A stretch of DNA of 64,000 nucleotides from Acinetobacter calcoaceticus ANC 3811 (lineage in GTDB: Bacteria > Pseudomonadota > Gammaproteobacteria > Pseudomonadales > Moraxellaceae): positions 2,501,261 through 2,565,260 of the forward strand of contig NZ_KB976986.1 in the NCBI RefSeq assembly GCF_000399665.1, given 5' to 3'. This document shows positions 8,731 through 17,457 of the stretch, one piece after another (the stretch's first letter is position 1; each line of letters opens with the position of its first letter). Made by a program: the position numbers and the translations under genes. Under the pieces are notes generated by a model. The model did not search any database. It was not told where the DNA came from and saw only the letters and a list, made by a program, of their open reading frames with translations.

Positions 8731-9792
8731 ATGCCTATGCACAATATCGGAACACGTGAATTTATTATTGCTCTACTTTTTGGGCTGTTACATAGTCTAT
8801 TCACGCTGTTTATTGTGTTTTCTAGTATTTGGGTATGCGTAGCGCTCTGGGTTCAACAACCTTTTGGCTGGTTAGGCAGCCGCATACTCATTGGCATCTG
8901 GATTGCTTTTGCGCTGAGTATGGCGGGCCTATATGTTGAAGGCCATCTTGTTAGCCGCCGTACAGATATCCTGATTTACCTTTTAGCATTTGCCTGCTCT
9001 CTCGTTTGGTATTTTTCGATTACTGCACGTCAAGACCGTGACTGGAACCCTGAAGTTGCCAATATGCTGAGCTATGAAAAGCACGGCGATGTAGTCACTT
9101 TGCATAATGTCCGTAACTTCAACTGGCATCCCGATGGAACCTATGATGTTCGCTGGGAAACTCGAACTTTTGATCTAAACCAGTTAAATGGAATAAACAT
9201 CATTGCCTCTTACTGGATGGGACCACAAATTGCCCATACACTGGTCAGCTTCGAATTTACACATCAACAACCTTTAGTCTTCTCAATCGAGATTCGCAAA
9301 GAAAAAACTGAAGAGTTTTCTGCAATCGGCGGTTTTTTTAGAAAATATGAACTGAGCTTAATTGCGTCTGATGAAAAAGATATTGTCTATACGCGTAGTA
9401 ATGTCCGCAAAGAACAAGTTTATAATTTTCCTATCAACATGCCACGGTCCGAGCAAAAAGCTTTATTTTTAGAATATCTTAAAAAATCAGATGAGTTACG
9501 TACAAAACCAGAGTGGTACAATACACTCACGAGTAACTGTACAACTCTCATTTTTGATATGGTTCAAGCGATTAACCCATATCAGCTTCCTAAAGATTAT
9601 CGTCTAATCGCTTCAGGGTACTTACCTAATTATTTATATGATCTTAAAGCACTTAATCAAAACGTCAGTTTAAAACAGTGGTATCAAATTGCGCATATCA
9701 ACCCACGCACTGAAAATTTTGAACATCTTTCAGATCAGAGTAGTGAACACTTCTCTCAAATCGTTCGACAAGGTTTACCTAAAGCTGACTAG
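8731..9792 (+). CDS. DUF4105 (Lnb N-terminal periplasmic domain-like) membrane protein
   Basis: A 353-residue protein with two to three N-terminal membrane helices (about residues 10-35, 50-70 and 80-97) and a soluble, probably periplasmic remainder. The C-terminal half has NTLTSNCTTLIFD, matching the NC-T motif of the DUF4105 family, thought to be papain-like in fold. The biochemical role is unknown. It begins 8 bases after folA and is likely co-transcribed. A second ATG two codons downstream is an equally possible start. Confidence 0.75.
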   Translation: MPMHNIGTREFIIALLFGLLHSLFTLFIVFSSIWVCVALWVQQPFGWLGSRILIGIWIAFALSMAGLYVEGHLVSRRTDILIYLLAFACSLVWYFSITARQDRDWNPEVANMLSYEKHGDVVTLHNVRNFNWHPDGTYDVRWETRTFDLNQLNGINIIASYWMGPQIAHTLVSFEFTHQQPLVFSIEIRKEKTEEFSAIGGFFRKYELSLIASDEKDIVYTRSNVRKEQVYNFPINMPRSEQKALFLEYLKKSDELRTKPEWYNTLTSNCTTLIFDMVQAINPYQLPKDYRLIASGYLPNYLYDLKALNQNVSLKQWYQIAHINPRTENFEHLSDQSSEHFSQIVRQGLPKAD

Positions 9793-10115
9793 AATCTGTT
9801 TGATATTCCATAGATGCGTTGTTCTAGAGAAATACTCCTCTCCGAGATAATCCAGCAGATAAAATAATGGTCAAGCATGTTCCATTGACAAATCAATTTA
9901 CTCTAATCACATTACTCATTATATATATCCAATTGGTAACATAATGATTGATACATTATTCATTTAAAATAAGTTATCAACTGAATAAACTCATTTCATC
10001 CACTCTCAAAAGAACGTTTTGATAGCCTTGAAAATGATATGCAAGAATTACAAAGCAATTCCATAACTTCTTCAAATTTAAAATTAACTAATTTGCTAAT
10101 TAAAGGAAAATAATC
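9793..10115. other. Intergenic region of 323 bp without a gene
   Basis: AT-rich, no open frame with a ribosome site. It holds an isolated TTGACA (9885-9890) without a convincing -10, a small inverted repeat ATAATG / CATTAT (9941-9959), and the AAAGGA ribosome site of the next gene near 10,104. I see no clear terminator for the upstream gene. Confidence 0.5.
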
Positions 10116-10616
10116 ATGACAGAAACGATTGCACCATTTAGTACTTCTAGAGTATTCAATGCACCTCGTGATCTTGTATTCAAGGTACATACTGATATTA
10201 ACCACTTACAAAACTGGATGAGTCCCAAAGATTTTAAAATCATCCACACTTCAATGGATTTTAGAGTTGGAGGCACTTATCACTATGGGTTAGAAGGACC
10301 CGATGGAACACAAATGTGGGGGAAGCAGGTGTTTCGTGAAATTGTACCCAATGAGCGATTAACATTTATTCAATCTTTCTCAGACAAAGACGGTAATAAC
10401 ACACGACACCCTATGTCACCGACATGGCCATTAGAAATGTTAGCAACCACAACTTTTGAAGATATTGATGATATAAAAACAAAAGTCACAATTACTTGGC
10501 AACCGTGGAACTCTGACGATGTTGGGAACTCAACTTTTGATTCCGCTCGCGATGGAATGGTACAAGGATTTAATGGAACATTCTCTAACTTAGAAGCTTA
10601 TCTAAAAACCCTTTAA
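10116..10616 (+). CDS. SRPBCC (AHSA1-like) domain protein
   Basis: A 166-residue protein built as a single START-like SRPBCC domain: an N-terminal strand leading to FNAPRDLVFKVHTDINHLQNWM, a central GGTYHYGLEGPDG and a C-terminal helix after GMVQGFNGTFSNLEAYL. These domains make a hydrophobic pocket and bind small ligands; AHSA1 relatives are common beside ArsR regulators, but none is here. Probably monocistronic with a good AAAGGA site. Ligand unknown. Confidence 0.8.
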   Translation: MTETIAPFSTSRVFNAPRDLVFKVHTDINHLQNWMSPKDFKIIHTSMDFRVGGTYHYGLEGPDGTQMWGKQVFREIVPNERLTFIQSFSDKDGNNTRHPMSPTWPLEMLATTTFEDIDDIKTKVTITWQPWNSDDVGNSTFDSARDGMVQGFNGTFSNLEAYLKTL

Positions 10617-10751
10617 ATATAGAGGATCTATTAGTGGCTAACGGAAACTGAACAGGTTATTCTCTTTTTCTTTACTTTTTTATACATGCTTTACTTTGTA
10701 TTTTAAATACATAAACCCTATTGTAATAGGCAGGAAATAGAGGAAAAAACA

Positions 10752-11276
10752 ATGCAACAGGCATTATTTGGCGGCGGCTGTTTTTGGTGCGTCGAAGCTG
10801 TATTTTTACAAATACGCGGTGTAGAAAAAGTAACTAGTGGTTATGCAGGTGGGCACACGACTAACCCTACCTACGAGCAAGTATGCCAAGGAGATACCCA
10901 GCACGCTGAGGTGATCTTGGTAGATTTTGATGAAGAACAAGTAACATACTCCCAGTTACTCGATGTATTCTTCGCGACTCATGATCCAACGACTTTAAAT
11001 CGCCAAGGTAATGATATGGGCACGCAATACCGCTCTGTTATTTACTATTATAATGAAGAGCAAAAGCAGGCAGCTGAACATACAATTCAAACGCTAAAAG
11101 ATGATGATCTTGATATTGTGACTGAACTGTCCCCTGTTCCGACGTTCTATGCAGCCGAAGAATATCATCAGAATTACTATGCAAAGAATCCTTCACAAGG
11201 TTATTGCAACTTTGCGATTCCACCTAAGTTGCTTAAACTATATAGTAAATTCCAACATCTTATGAAAGATCAATAA
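10752..11276 (+). CDS. msrA: Peptide-methionine (S)-S-oxide reductase MsrA
   Basis: A 174-residue cytoplasmic repair enzyme that reduces methionine-S-sulfoxide in proteins. The catalytic motif GCFWC occupies residues 9-13, followed by [19 protein letters not shown] and the substrate-pocket YRSVIYY. The length fits the short MsrA class without an MsrB fusion. The gene ends at a strong bidirectional terminator shared with exbD. Confidence 0.96.
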   Translation: MQQALFGGGCFWCVEAVFLQIRGVEKVTSGYAGGHTTNPTYEQVCQGDTQHAEVILVDFDEEQVTYSQLLDVFFATHDPTTLNRQGNDMGTQYRSVIYYYNEEQKQAAEHTIQTLKDDDLDIVTELSPVPTFYAAEEYHQNYYAKNPSQGYCNFAIPPKLLKLYSKFQHLMKDQ

Positions 11277-11287
11277 ATTACAGCAAT

Positions 11288-11316
11288 AAAAAAGCAACCG
11301 ATTTGGTTGCTTTTTT
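11288..11316. terminator. Bidirectional terminator between msrA and exbD
   Basis: Perfect stem AAAAAAGCAACC / GGTTGCTTTTTT with loop GATTT, lying between converging genes; each strand ends in a run of six T. Confidence 0.92.
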
Positions 11317-11333
11317 ATTAGGTAAACTAAATT

Positions 11334-11738
11334 TTAGTTTTCACTGACAAAGGCAATATCGCTCAGTCCGGCTTCACTGGCGCGAGACATTACCTGTGCA
11401 ACAGTATCGTACTTCGACTCTTTATCTGCACGAAGCTGAACTGTTGGTTTAACAGCGCCCTGACCTGCTTCTTGAAAACGTTTTTGAAGCTCATCAAGGC
11501 TAATTACTTGAGTATCCCAAGCCACTTCACCATTTGCATTAATACTAATCGTAATTGCTTTTGGTGGTGGATCAATAATTTCAGCAGTTGTTTTAGGAAG
11601 CGTTAATGGAATCGATGGGTTGGCAACTGTTGCTGTGACCAAAAAGATGATCATTAACACCAACATAACATCGATTAGCGGAATGAGGTTCATCTCATTT
11701 ATGCCACTATCGTGGTCTTCACCCAATTGAAAAGCCAT
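11334..11738 (-). CDS. exbD: TonB-system proton channel subunit ExbD
   Basis: A 134-residue protein with a single N-terminal membrane helix (about residues 17-39) preceded by EMNLIPLIDVMLVLMIIF; the conserved membrane aspartate of ExbD/TolR is in PLIDVML (D24). The rest is a periplasmic domain. With ExbB it uses the proton gradient to energise TonB. Its ATG overlaps the exbB stop by one base (TAATG). The tonB-exbB-exbD order makes the TonB rather than Tol assignment secure. Confidence 0.93.
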   Translation of the reverse strand: MAFQLGEDHDSGINEMNLIPLIDVMLVLMIIFLVTATVANPSIPLTLPKTTAEIIDPPPKAITISINANGEVAWDTQVISLDELQKRFQEAGQGAVKPTVQLRADKESKYDTVAQVMSRASEAGLSDIAFVSEN

Positions 11739-12358
11739 TAAGCTTGACCTCCAACATAACTTTGCTGTGCAGTTTTAACATCAGACTTTACAGTTGAGTC
11801 TTGCTGCAACATCGTGTCAATTAACAGGCTGTGCGCTTGATCTTGTAAATCATGAGCAAGACCACGGTTAGCACGTACACAGATGTTATAAGCCAATACC
11901 GCAGGAATCGCAACGGCAAGACCAAGCCCCGTCATAATAAGCGCTTCACCTACTGGTGTAGCCACCTGAGCCAAACCTGCTTGTCCACTTTTACCTACTG
12001 CAACAAGTGCATGGAAAATACCCCACACCGTACCAAATAAACCAACGAATGGTGCAATTGAAGCAATTGTTCCTAAAACAGAAATACCTTTTTCAGCATT
12101 GACTTTTTCAGCAGAAATTTGACGTAGTAGAGCCTGTTCTGCAACCGCTTTACGCTGTTCAAAAGTCAAAGGTTGTAACTTTGCTTTTAGCAAAGTAATA
12201 GCCTGAGAAAGTTGAGCATAAGCTTGTTGCTTTAATTGGCGAGTCCCCATCAAACGTAAGATGAAAACTGTCCAGGTAGCAATCGACATTGCCAATAAGA
12301 TGAAATACAGGGTTTTACTCACTGCATCTGCATGTTGCCAATAGATTGAAAAGTTCAT
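11738..12358 (-). CDS. exbB: TonB-system proton channel subunit ExbB
   Basis: A 206-residue MotA/TolQ/ExbB-family protein with an N-terminal membrane helix (about 15-37) and two more in the C-terminal half. The family core GTIASIAPFVGLFGTVWGIFHAL begins near residue 96 and GEALIMTGLGLAVAIPAVLAYN near 137. It forms the pentameric channel around ExbD. An AGGAG ribosome site precedes the ATG. Transcribed after tonB and before exbD. Confidence 0.94.
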   Translation of the reverse strand: MNFSIYWQHADAVSKTLYFILLAMSIATWTVFILRLMGTRQLKQQAYAQLSQAITLLKAKLQPLTFEQRKAVAEQALLRQISAEKVNAEKGISVLGTIASIAPFVGLFGTVWGIFHALVAVGKSGQAGLAQVATPVGEALIMTGLGLAVAIPAVLAYNICVRANRGLAHDLQDQAHSLLIDTMLQQDSTVKSDVKTAQQSYVGGQA

Positions 12359-12401
12359 ATTGAACTCCTGATTAAGGTTAGCCGTTGGGACTCAAATTCA
12401 T

Positions 12402-13160
12402 TTAAGGGGTTAAATCAAAGGGTTGCTCTGCTTTAATTGGATAAGCAACACCATTTTCCATATAAGGTTTAAACTTCGCACCGCGAACAGCACGGACAAC
12501 TTTGTCATCTAGACTTGAAATACCACTACTTCTAGTCACTCGTACATTAATAATCTTGCCTTTTTCATCGGCTTCAATCAGTACCATGACAGAGCGTGCT
12601 TCGCCTTGTAAATCTTTTGGAGAAACTGTTAAACGTGGTGATCTACTCCACTGCACACCCGAACCACCAATTGAAACTCGTTTTGGTGATGGATCTGGAG
12701 CAGGTTGAGCTTTAGGTGCTTCTTGTACTACTGGTTTTGGAGTTTCATCTACTTTTTTAACAACAGTTGTCGTCGTCGTTGTCACCACTTTGGTTTCAAC
12801 TTTAGGTTCTGTCTTTACTGTTTGTTTTGGTGTTTCAGCCTTTTTCACCTGTTGAATCTTTTCCACTTTTTTCGGTGGTGTTACAGGTTTTTCAACAACT
12901 TTAACTTCTTTTACCTCTTTCTTAGGTTCCGGCTTTTTAGGCGGTTCCTTTGGTTTAGGAGGTAGTGGTTTAGGTTGCTCTTGAATTTTTACGAAACGCA
13001 CCTGTAAAGGTTTTTTATCGATTGGCTTTAATTCAGCAGGCTTAATATGGCTAACTGCCCATAAGACCCCGATATGACCAATTGCAACTGCAATTAGTGC
13101 TGTGATGACTTTCTTTTTCATCGGATTGGGAGCGTTTAAGGCTGCGGAAGATTGACTCAT
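12402..13160 (-). CDS. tonB: Energy transducer TonB
   Basis: A 252-residue protein: a short cytoplasmic tail, a signal-anchor helix (about residues 18-36), a long Pro/Lys/Glu periplasmic linker (about 58-165, full of KP and PK repeats), and a C-terminal TonB domain with GEARSVMVLIEADEKGKI and SGISSLDDKVVRAV. It couples inner-membrane energy to outer-membrane siderophore and vitamin receptors. It leads the tonB-exbB-exbD operon, whose promoter overlaps a Fur-like palindrome. An alternative start 13 codons in is possible. Confidence 0.94.
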   Translation of the reverse strand: MSQSSAALNAPNPMKKKVITALIAVAIGHIGVLWAVSHIKPAELKPIDKKPLQVRFVKIQEQPKPLPPKPKEPPKKPEPKKEVKEVKVVEKPVTPPKKVEKIQQVKKAETPKQTVKTEPKVETKVVTTTTTTVVKKVDETPKPVVQEAPKAQPAPDPSPKRVSIGGSGVQWSRSPRLTVSPKDLQGEARSVMVLIEADEKGKIINVRVTRSSGISSLDDKVVRAVRGAKFKPYMENGVAYPIKAEQPFDLTP

Positions 13161-13248
13161 AAGAATCTAATTACCTAATGGATGATGATTTCAGATTTCT
13201 ATTTATAGAAACGATTTCAAACATCGGATAGAACAATAAAGTGCCACA

Positions 13249-13278
13249 ATAATAAATGAGAAGTGTTTTCATTTGCAA
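13249..13278 (-). promoter_or_regulatory. tonB promoter with Fur-box-like operator in its spacer
   Basis: On the minus strand, TTGCAA (13278-13273) and TATTAT (13254-13249) are separated by 18 bp. The spacer is nearly filled by the palindrome AATGAGAAGTGTTTTCATT (13255-13273), which matches a Fur consensus (AATGATAATGATTATCATT) at 14 of 19 positions by my count. The start codon is about 90 bases downstream. Iron repression through Fur is inferred and fits the TonB role. Confidence 0.6.
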
Positions 13279-13496
13279 CTATTTTTTGAGAAAAACATTT
13301 ACTCTGTGTCATAGCTTTGTGCCTGCTCAGTGTCTTTACTTTAGTTTTCTCATAGTTACATCAATAAATATCCCGTGTTCACAATTTGTTTAGCCAAACT
13401 TAAATTGTTGTGCTATTTACACCATGAACAGATCTAATTCTATGATAAACCCATTTATTATTGATATGTTATATTGTTTCAAATTAATTTTAAATA

Positions 13497-13527
13497 TAAA
13501 AAAACACGCAAGATGCGTGCTTTTTTA
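13497..13527. terminator. Bidirectional terminator after purU
   Basis: Stem CACGCA / TGCGTG (13505-13510 and 13514-13519) with loop AGA, flanked by an A run on one side and a T run on the other. It ends purU on the minus strand. The 13,161-13,540 gap otherwise contains only the tonB promoter; I see no gene in it. Confidence 0.85.
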
Positions 13528-13540
13528 GAATAAGCATTAT

Positions 13541-14404
13541 TTAAAAAACAACGGTCTTATTACCATCAACAATAATACGATCTTCTAAATGCCATTTTAC
13601 TGCACGAGCCAATACATTACGTTCTACATCTTCACCTAGCTCACGTAATTGCTCAACATTATAGTTATGGCTCACACGCTCAACGTCTTGCTCAATAATT
13701 GGGCCTTGGTCAAGGTCAGCTGTCACATAGTGAGCTGTCGCACCAATCAACTTCACACCTTTTTCATAAGCTTGCTTATATGGATTGGCACCCACAAAAG
13801 CTGGCAAGAAAGAATGGTGAATATTGATAATTTTCATTTCCCATTTTGCAACAAAATCTTCACTTAAAATCTGCATGTAACGTGCAAGAACTAATAAATC
13901 ATTACCTTGCATCATTTCATCAATTTGCGCATAAGCTTCAGCTTTATTGTCTTTGGTAACTTTAATTACAGAAAATGGAATACCGAAGTTTTCGACAGAT
14001 TCACGTAAATCTTCATGATTTGAAATGACATGAGTAATTTCACAAGGTAACGAACCGCGTGCATGACGCCATAACAACTCAAGCAATGCATGGTCCACTT
14101 TAGAAACTAAAATACCAACTTTTTTAACATCGCCTACGAAAGCAAGACGCCATTGCATGCTATAACGCTCAGCAACGTTCGCAGCAAAAGTTTGAATCAA
14201 TGCATCTTTACGCGACTGTAAATGATCAAGTTCAAATTCAACACGCATGAAATAACGTCCGCCCTGAGCTTCCGTCGCATACTGATCAAGCGCGGTAATG
14301 TTTGCACCTTGATGATACAAAAAGCTCGATACCGCTTGTACGATCCCTGGCTTGTCTTCACAAGTAATCAGTAAACGGGCTGTATTGGCAGTGGTCATAT
14401 TCAT
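13541..14404 (-). CDS. purU: Formyltetrahydrofolate deformylase
   Basis: A 287-residue enzyme that hydrolyses 10-formyl-tetrahydrofolate to formate and tetrahydrofolate, balancing the one-carbon pool and supplying formate for purine synthesis. An N-terminal ACT domain (RLLITCEDKPGIVQAVSSFL) precedes a formyltransferase domain with INIHHSFLPAF and the catalytic aspartate in DLDQGPI. A second ATG two codons in is an alternative start. Confidence 0.95.
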   Translation of the reverse strand: MNMTTANTARLLITCEDKPGIVQAVSSFLYHQGANITALDQYATEAQGGRYFMRVEFELDHLQSRKDALIQTFAANVAERYSMQWRLAFVGDVKKVGILVSKVDHALLELLWRHARGSLPCEITHVISNHEDLRESVENFGIPFSVIKVTKDNKAEAYAQIDEMMQGNDLLVLARYMQILSEDFVAKWEMKIINIHHSFLPAFVGANPYKQAYEKGVKLIGATAHYVTADLDQGPIIEQDVERVSHNYNVEQLRELGEDVERNVLARAVKWHLEDRIIVDGNKTVVF

Positions 14405-14479
14405 TTGGTTAATATCACTTAATTGAGATAAATTTTTTAATAGGCCGAGTATTCTAGCGCCCTAAATAAACAAGCACAA

Positions 14480-15172
14480 CTATTCGTCTTTTAAGGACGA
14501 TAAGCTAGCAAATAGATCTGAAGGGCCAAGAGATTCAAGCAACTGCTCATAAGTTGCTCGGCTTTCACCCATTAGATAAGGACCTTCAAGGAAAACCATT
14601 TGGCGTAATGCTTGCCAAACCCATTTTTCTTCTAAATGGTTATTGTCACTAATATGACCAGACATATACAAAAAGTTTGTCCAGTTTGTTAATACAATCC
14701 ACAAGTTAATAATGAGAGCTTCAATTTCCGAAGCCGTCATTTTCATAAGACCAGCATCTACAAAGGCTTGATAAATCTTTTGCCCCTGCTGCATGACCTG
14801 TCCCGCAAAACGCGGATAAATCTTTTTAAAGTCTTCGTTACTTTCTACTAAATGATAAACATCACGATGAATAAAACGGTAGCTCCATAACTGGCCACTG
14901 AGCACTTGAAAATAGTTGATTTTATCATTGGTCGTTAATGGTCTATCGTCAGGTAAAGAAAGCACTTCCAAAGTCTCGGCCTGATATTGATACATTAATT
15001 CCTTAATGATTTCATGCTTGTTCCGAAAATGATAATACAAGTTTCCAGGACTGATACCTAACTCCGCAGCAATATGATTGGTTGTAACCGACCGTTCACC
15101 TCGCTCGTTAAAAAGCTGCAAACTGATTTGTAAAATCCGGTCTTTTGTCTTCAGAGCTTTAGGTTGAGACAT
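14480..15172 (-). CDS. TetR/AcrR family transcriptional regulator
   Basis: A 230-residue protein with an N-terminal TetR helix-turn-helix (about residues 10-58: RILQISLQLFNERG, then TTNHIAAELGISPGNLYYHF) and a long, helical, ligand-binding C-terminal domain. It is divergent from the aldehyde dehydrogenase gene, and a perfect 20-bp palindrome lies between them, so it probably represses that gene and perhaps itself. The inducer is unknown, plausibly an aldehyde or fatty compound. Confidence 0.9.
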   Translation of the reverse strand: MSQPKALKTKDRILQISLQLFNERGERSVTTNHIAAELGISPGNLYYHFRNKHEIIKELMYQYQAETLEVLSLPDDRPLTTNDKINYFQVLSGQLWSYRFIHRDVYHLVESNEDFKKIYPRFAGQVMQQGQKIYQAFVDAGLMKMTASEIEALIINLWIVLTNWTNFLYMSGHISDNNHLEEKWVWQALRQMVFLEGPYLMGESRATYEQLLESLGPSDLFASLSSLKDE

Positions 15173-15224
15173 TTTAATAACCTTTAATAATTCACATGGT
15201 TAAGACTTGAACACATAAACTGAC

Positions 15225-15253
15225 TTGACTATTTAGAGTATTTACTCTAAAAA
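15225..15253 (+). promoter_or_regulatory. Aldehyde dehydrogenase promoter with TetR-type palindromic operator
   Basis: A perfect inverted repeat TTTAGAGTA-TT-TACTCTAAA occupies 15232-15251. It follows a -35 TTGACT (15225-15230) and reaches into the likely -10 region (TAAAAA, 15248-15253). Position and symmetry suit an operator for the divergent TetR regulator. Confidence 0.65.
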
Positions 15254-15284
15254 ATAAACATATCAATGTATTTGGTAAGTACCG

Positions 15285-16733
15285 ATGAACAGTCAAACAA
15301 AAACAAATCCAGAGACTCAGCTTCCTTATGATGTTAAGCATTTACATGATTTGCTTGAACAACAAAAGCGTGCTTATTTACGTCATCCGGTACCCACTGC
15401 TAAAGAGCGTATTGATCGTTTAGCTCGTCTTAAAAGAGTCTTGGTAAAATATCAAGATCAGATTGCCGACGCAATTAACCTTGATTATGGCAATCGTGCA
15501 GTTATGGAAACAAAAATTGGTGAGTTACTCACCAGTTTGGAACAAATCAAATATTACAGTAAACATCTGACAGCGTGGATGAAACCTTCAAAGCGCCATA
15601 TCAGTGTATTACATCAGCCAGCAAAAGGTTGGGTACAATACCAACCTATGGGTGTAATTGGTATTATTACACCATGGAATTACCCATTACTTCTTTCAGT
15701 TGGACCATTAATTTGTGCGCTGGCAGCGGGCAACCATGCCATGATCAAAATTTCGAGTGCCTCTCCTAACTTTGGGCGAGTCCTTGAAAGTGCATTAGCA
15801 GAAGCGTTCCCACAAGAATTAGTTGCTGTAGTAAATGGTGGCGGCGTTATTTCGGATGCATTTAGTCATTTGCCTTTTGACAAAATGATTTTCACAGGCT
15901 CAACTTCTGTTGGTAAAACAGTGATGGCAGCCGCAGCTCAAAATCTGGTTCCTGTTATTCTTGAGTTAGGCGGAAAATCTCCTGCCCTTGTGCATGCATC
16001 TATGGATATGAAAGATGTGGCTCAACGTATTGCCGTAGGTAAATTATGGAATGCGGGTCAAACGTGTGTTGCACCTGACCATATTTTCTTGCCACGCGGG
16101 AAAACTGCCGAGTTCATCGAAAACTTTAAATTGATTGTGGCTGGCATGTACCCGCATTTCCGCAATAATCAAGATTACACGTCTATTATTAATGACAAGC
16201 AATACAACCGTATTCAGGGCTACCTTGAAAATGCTCGCGATCAAGGTGCTCGTATTATTGAAATTAATCCTCAAAATGAAATTTTAGATGATATCCGTAA
16301 AATTGCGCCGACTTTAGTTACAGGCGTAACGACTGCAATGGATATTATGCAAAATGAAATTTTTGGTCCTATCCTGCCAATTTTGGAATATGACCAAATA
16401 GAAGAAGTCGTCGAATTCATTAATAGTCGCCCGCGTCCTTTAGCGATGTATTATTTTGACTATGATCAAGCGCGTGCTGACTATATTGCACAGCATACCC
16501 ACTCAGGACATTTCGGAATTAACATGGTGATTACCCATGTGGCTCAAGATGATTTACCGTTTGGGGGAATTGGTGCATCAGGTATGGGTAAATATCACGG
16601 ACCAGAGGGCTTTTTTAGCCTTTCTCATGAACGTTCGGTGATGTCTAATCCAAAACTTTATAGCCTTAAATACATTCTTCCACCCTTCAATAAGCCCATT
16701 CATCGTTTCATTTCGAAAACCTTGTTGCGCTAA
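15285..16733 (+). CDS. Aldehyde dehydrogenase (coniferyl-aldehyde dehydrogenase-like)
   Basis: A 482-residue NAD(P)-dependent aldehyde dehydrogenase. Visible landmarks in order: GIITPWNYPLLLSVGP (126-141), FTGSTSVGK (203-211), catalytic glutamate E227 in LELGGKSP, catalytic cysteine C261 in GQTCVAPD, and EIFGPILPI further on. The C-terminal hydrophobic extension (SLKYILPPFNKPIHRFI) resembles class 3/fatty-aldehyde or coniferyl-aldehyde dehydrogenases and may bring it to the membrane. Divergent from its likely TetR repressor. Substrate not determined. Confidence 0.88.
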   Translation: MNSQTKTNPETQLPYDVKHLHDLLEQQKRAYLRHPVPTAKERIDRLARLKRVLVKYQDQIADAINLDYGNRAVMETKIGELLTSLEQIKYYSKHLTAWMKPSKRHISVLHQPAKGWVQYQPMGVIGIITPWNYPLLLSVGPLICALAAGNHAMIKISSASPNFGRVLESALAEAFPQELVAVVNGGGVISDAFSHLPFDKMIFTGSTSVGKTVMAAAAQNLVPVILELGGKSPALVHASMDMKDVAQRIAVGKLWNAGQTCVAPDHIFLPRGKTAEFIENFKLIVAGMYPHFRNNQDYTSIINDKQYNRIQGYLENARDQGARIIEINPQNEILDDIRKIAPTLVTGVTTAMDIMQNEIFGPILPILEYDQIEEVVEFINSRPRPLAMYYFDYDQARADYIAQHTHSGHFGINMVITHVAQDDLPFGGIGASGMGKYHGPEGFFSLSHERSVMSNPKLYSLKYILPPFNKPIHRFISKTLLR

Positions 16734-16739
16734 CTGATC

Positions 16740-16778
16740 AAGGCATGATCTGTTATACTAAATCATGCCTCGTTTTTA
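16740..16778 (+). terminator. Probable terminator after aldehyde dehydrogenase
   Basis: Inverted repeat AGGCATGAT / ATCATGCCT (16741-16749 and 16762-16770) followed by CGTTTTT. The 12-base loop is longer than usual. Confidence 0.6.
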
Positions 16779-16788
16779 CCAATTCCGC

Positions 16789-16817
16789 TTGTCTTTTAAT
16801 CGTATTTTTGGTATAAA
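16789..16817 (+). promoter_or_regulatory. Promoter of rpmB-rpmG
   Basis: TTGTCT (16789-16794) and TATAAA (16812-16817) with 17-bp spacing, about 85 bases before rpmB. A near-consensus sigma-70 promoter, as expected for ribosomal protein genes. Confidence 0.7.
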
Positions 16818-16900
16818 ACGCCCCTTGAATGAATTCATCCGTTTACATTTAGTATGACTGGCCACAGATTTGCTGTTGGCTGAATCAATGGAGTTACACC

Positions 16901-17137
16901 ATGTCTAAGGTTTGCCAAGTTACCGGCAAGCGTCCAGTCGTTGGTAACAACGTCTCACACGCCAACAACAAAACCAAGCGCCGGTTCGAGCCGAACCTGC
17001 ACCACCACCGTTTCTGGTTAGAAAGCGAAAAACGTTTTGTACGTCTTCGTTTAACCACTAAAGGTATGCGTATTATTGACAAATTGGGTATCGAAAAGGT
17101 TGTTGCAGACCTTCGTGCTCAAGGTCAAAAGATCTAA
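16901..17137 (+). CDS. rpmB: 50S ribosomal protein L28
   Basis: A 78-residue basic protein starting [29 protein letters not shown], the conserved opening of bacterial L28, followed by [15 protein letters not shown]. It is a large-subunit component. rpmG follows 12 bases later, the usual rpmB-rpmG operon. Codon use is of the highly expressed type. Confidence 0.98.
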
Positions 17138-17149
17138 GGAGTCTGAACA

Positions 17150-17305
17150 ATGCGTGATAAGATTCGTCTCGTTTCTACAGCTGGTACAGGTTATTTCTAT
17201 ACCACGACTAAGAACAAACGTACTATGCCGGAAAAAATGGAAATCAAAAAATTTGATCCAAAAATCCGTCAACACGTGATTTTCAAAGAAGCTAAAATCA
17301 AATAA
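17150..17305 (+). CDS. rpmG: 50S ribosomal protein L33
   Basis: A 51-residue protein read directly from the sequence: it opens [14 protein letters not shown] and continues [15 protein letters not shown], then KKFDPK and a C-terminal basic stretch, the standard L33 sequence. It lacks the paired CxxC zinc motifs, so it is the zinc-independent form. An AAGGAG ribosome site precedes it. It completes the rpmB-rpmG operon and is followed by a strong terminator. Confidence 0.97.
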   Translation: MRDKIRLVSTAGTGYFYTTTKNKRTMPEKMEIKKFDPKIRQHVIFKEAKIK

Positions 17306-17317
17306 TTTTAGCCTCGA

Positions 17318-17353
17318 AAAAAAACGACTTCACAATGAAGTCGTTTTTTTTTT
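17318..17353 (+). terminator. Rho-independent terminator after rpmG
   Basis: Stem ACGACTTCA / TGAAGTCGT extended by A and T runs, loop CAA, followed by about ten T. Confidence 0.95.
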
Positions 17354-17457
17354 GCATTTTTTTTATAGCTCGCTTTTTTTTGTTAAACTTTCCACATATT
17401 TCGCCTTGGCATTTTTTATGCTTGTCTTTAGCCTAACTCACGTAAAAGGAGTTTTTA

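Noticed and set aside
12705-12965. A Phe/Arg/Leu-rich plus-strand frame opposite tonB
   Set aside because: It is the reverse image of the Pro/Lys/Glu repeat linker of TonB; composition is an artefact.
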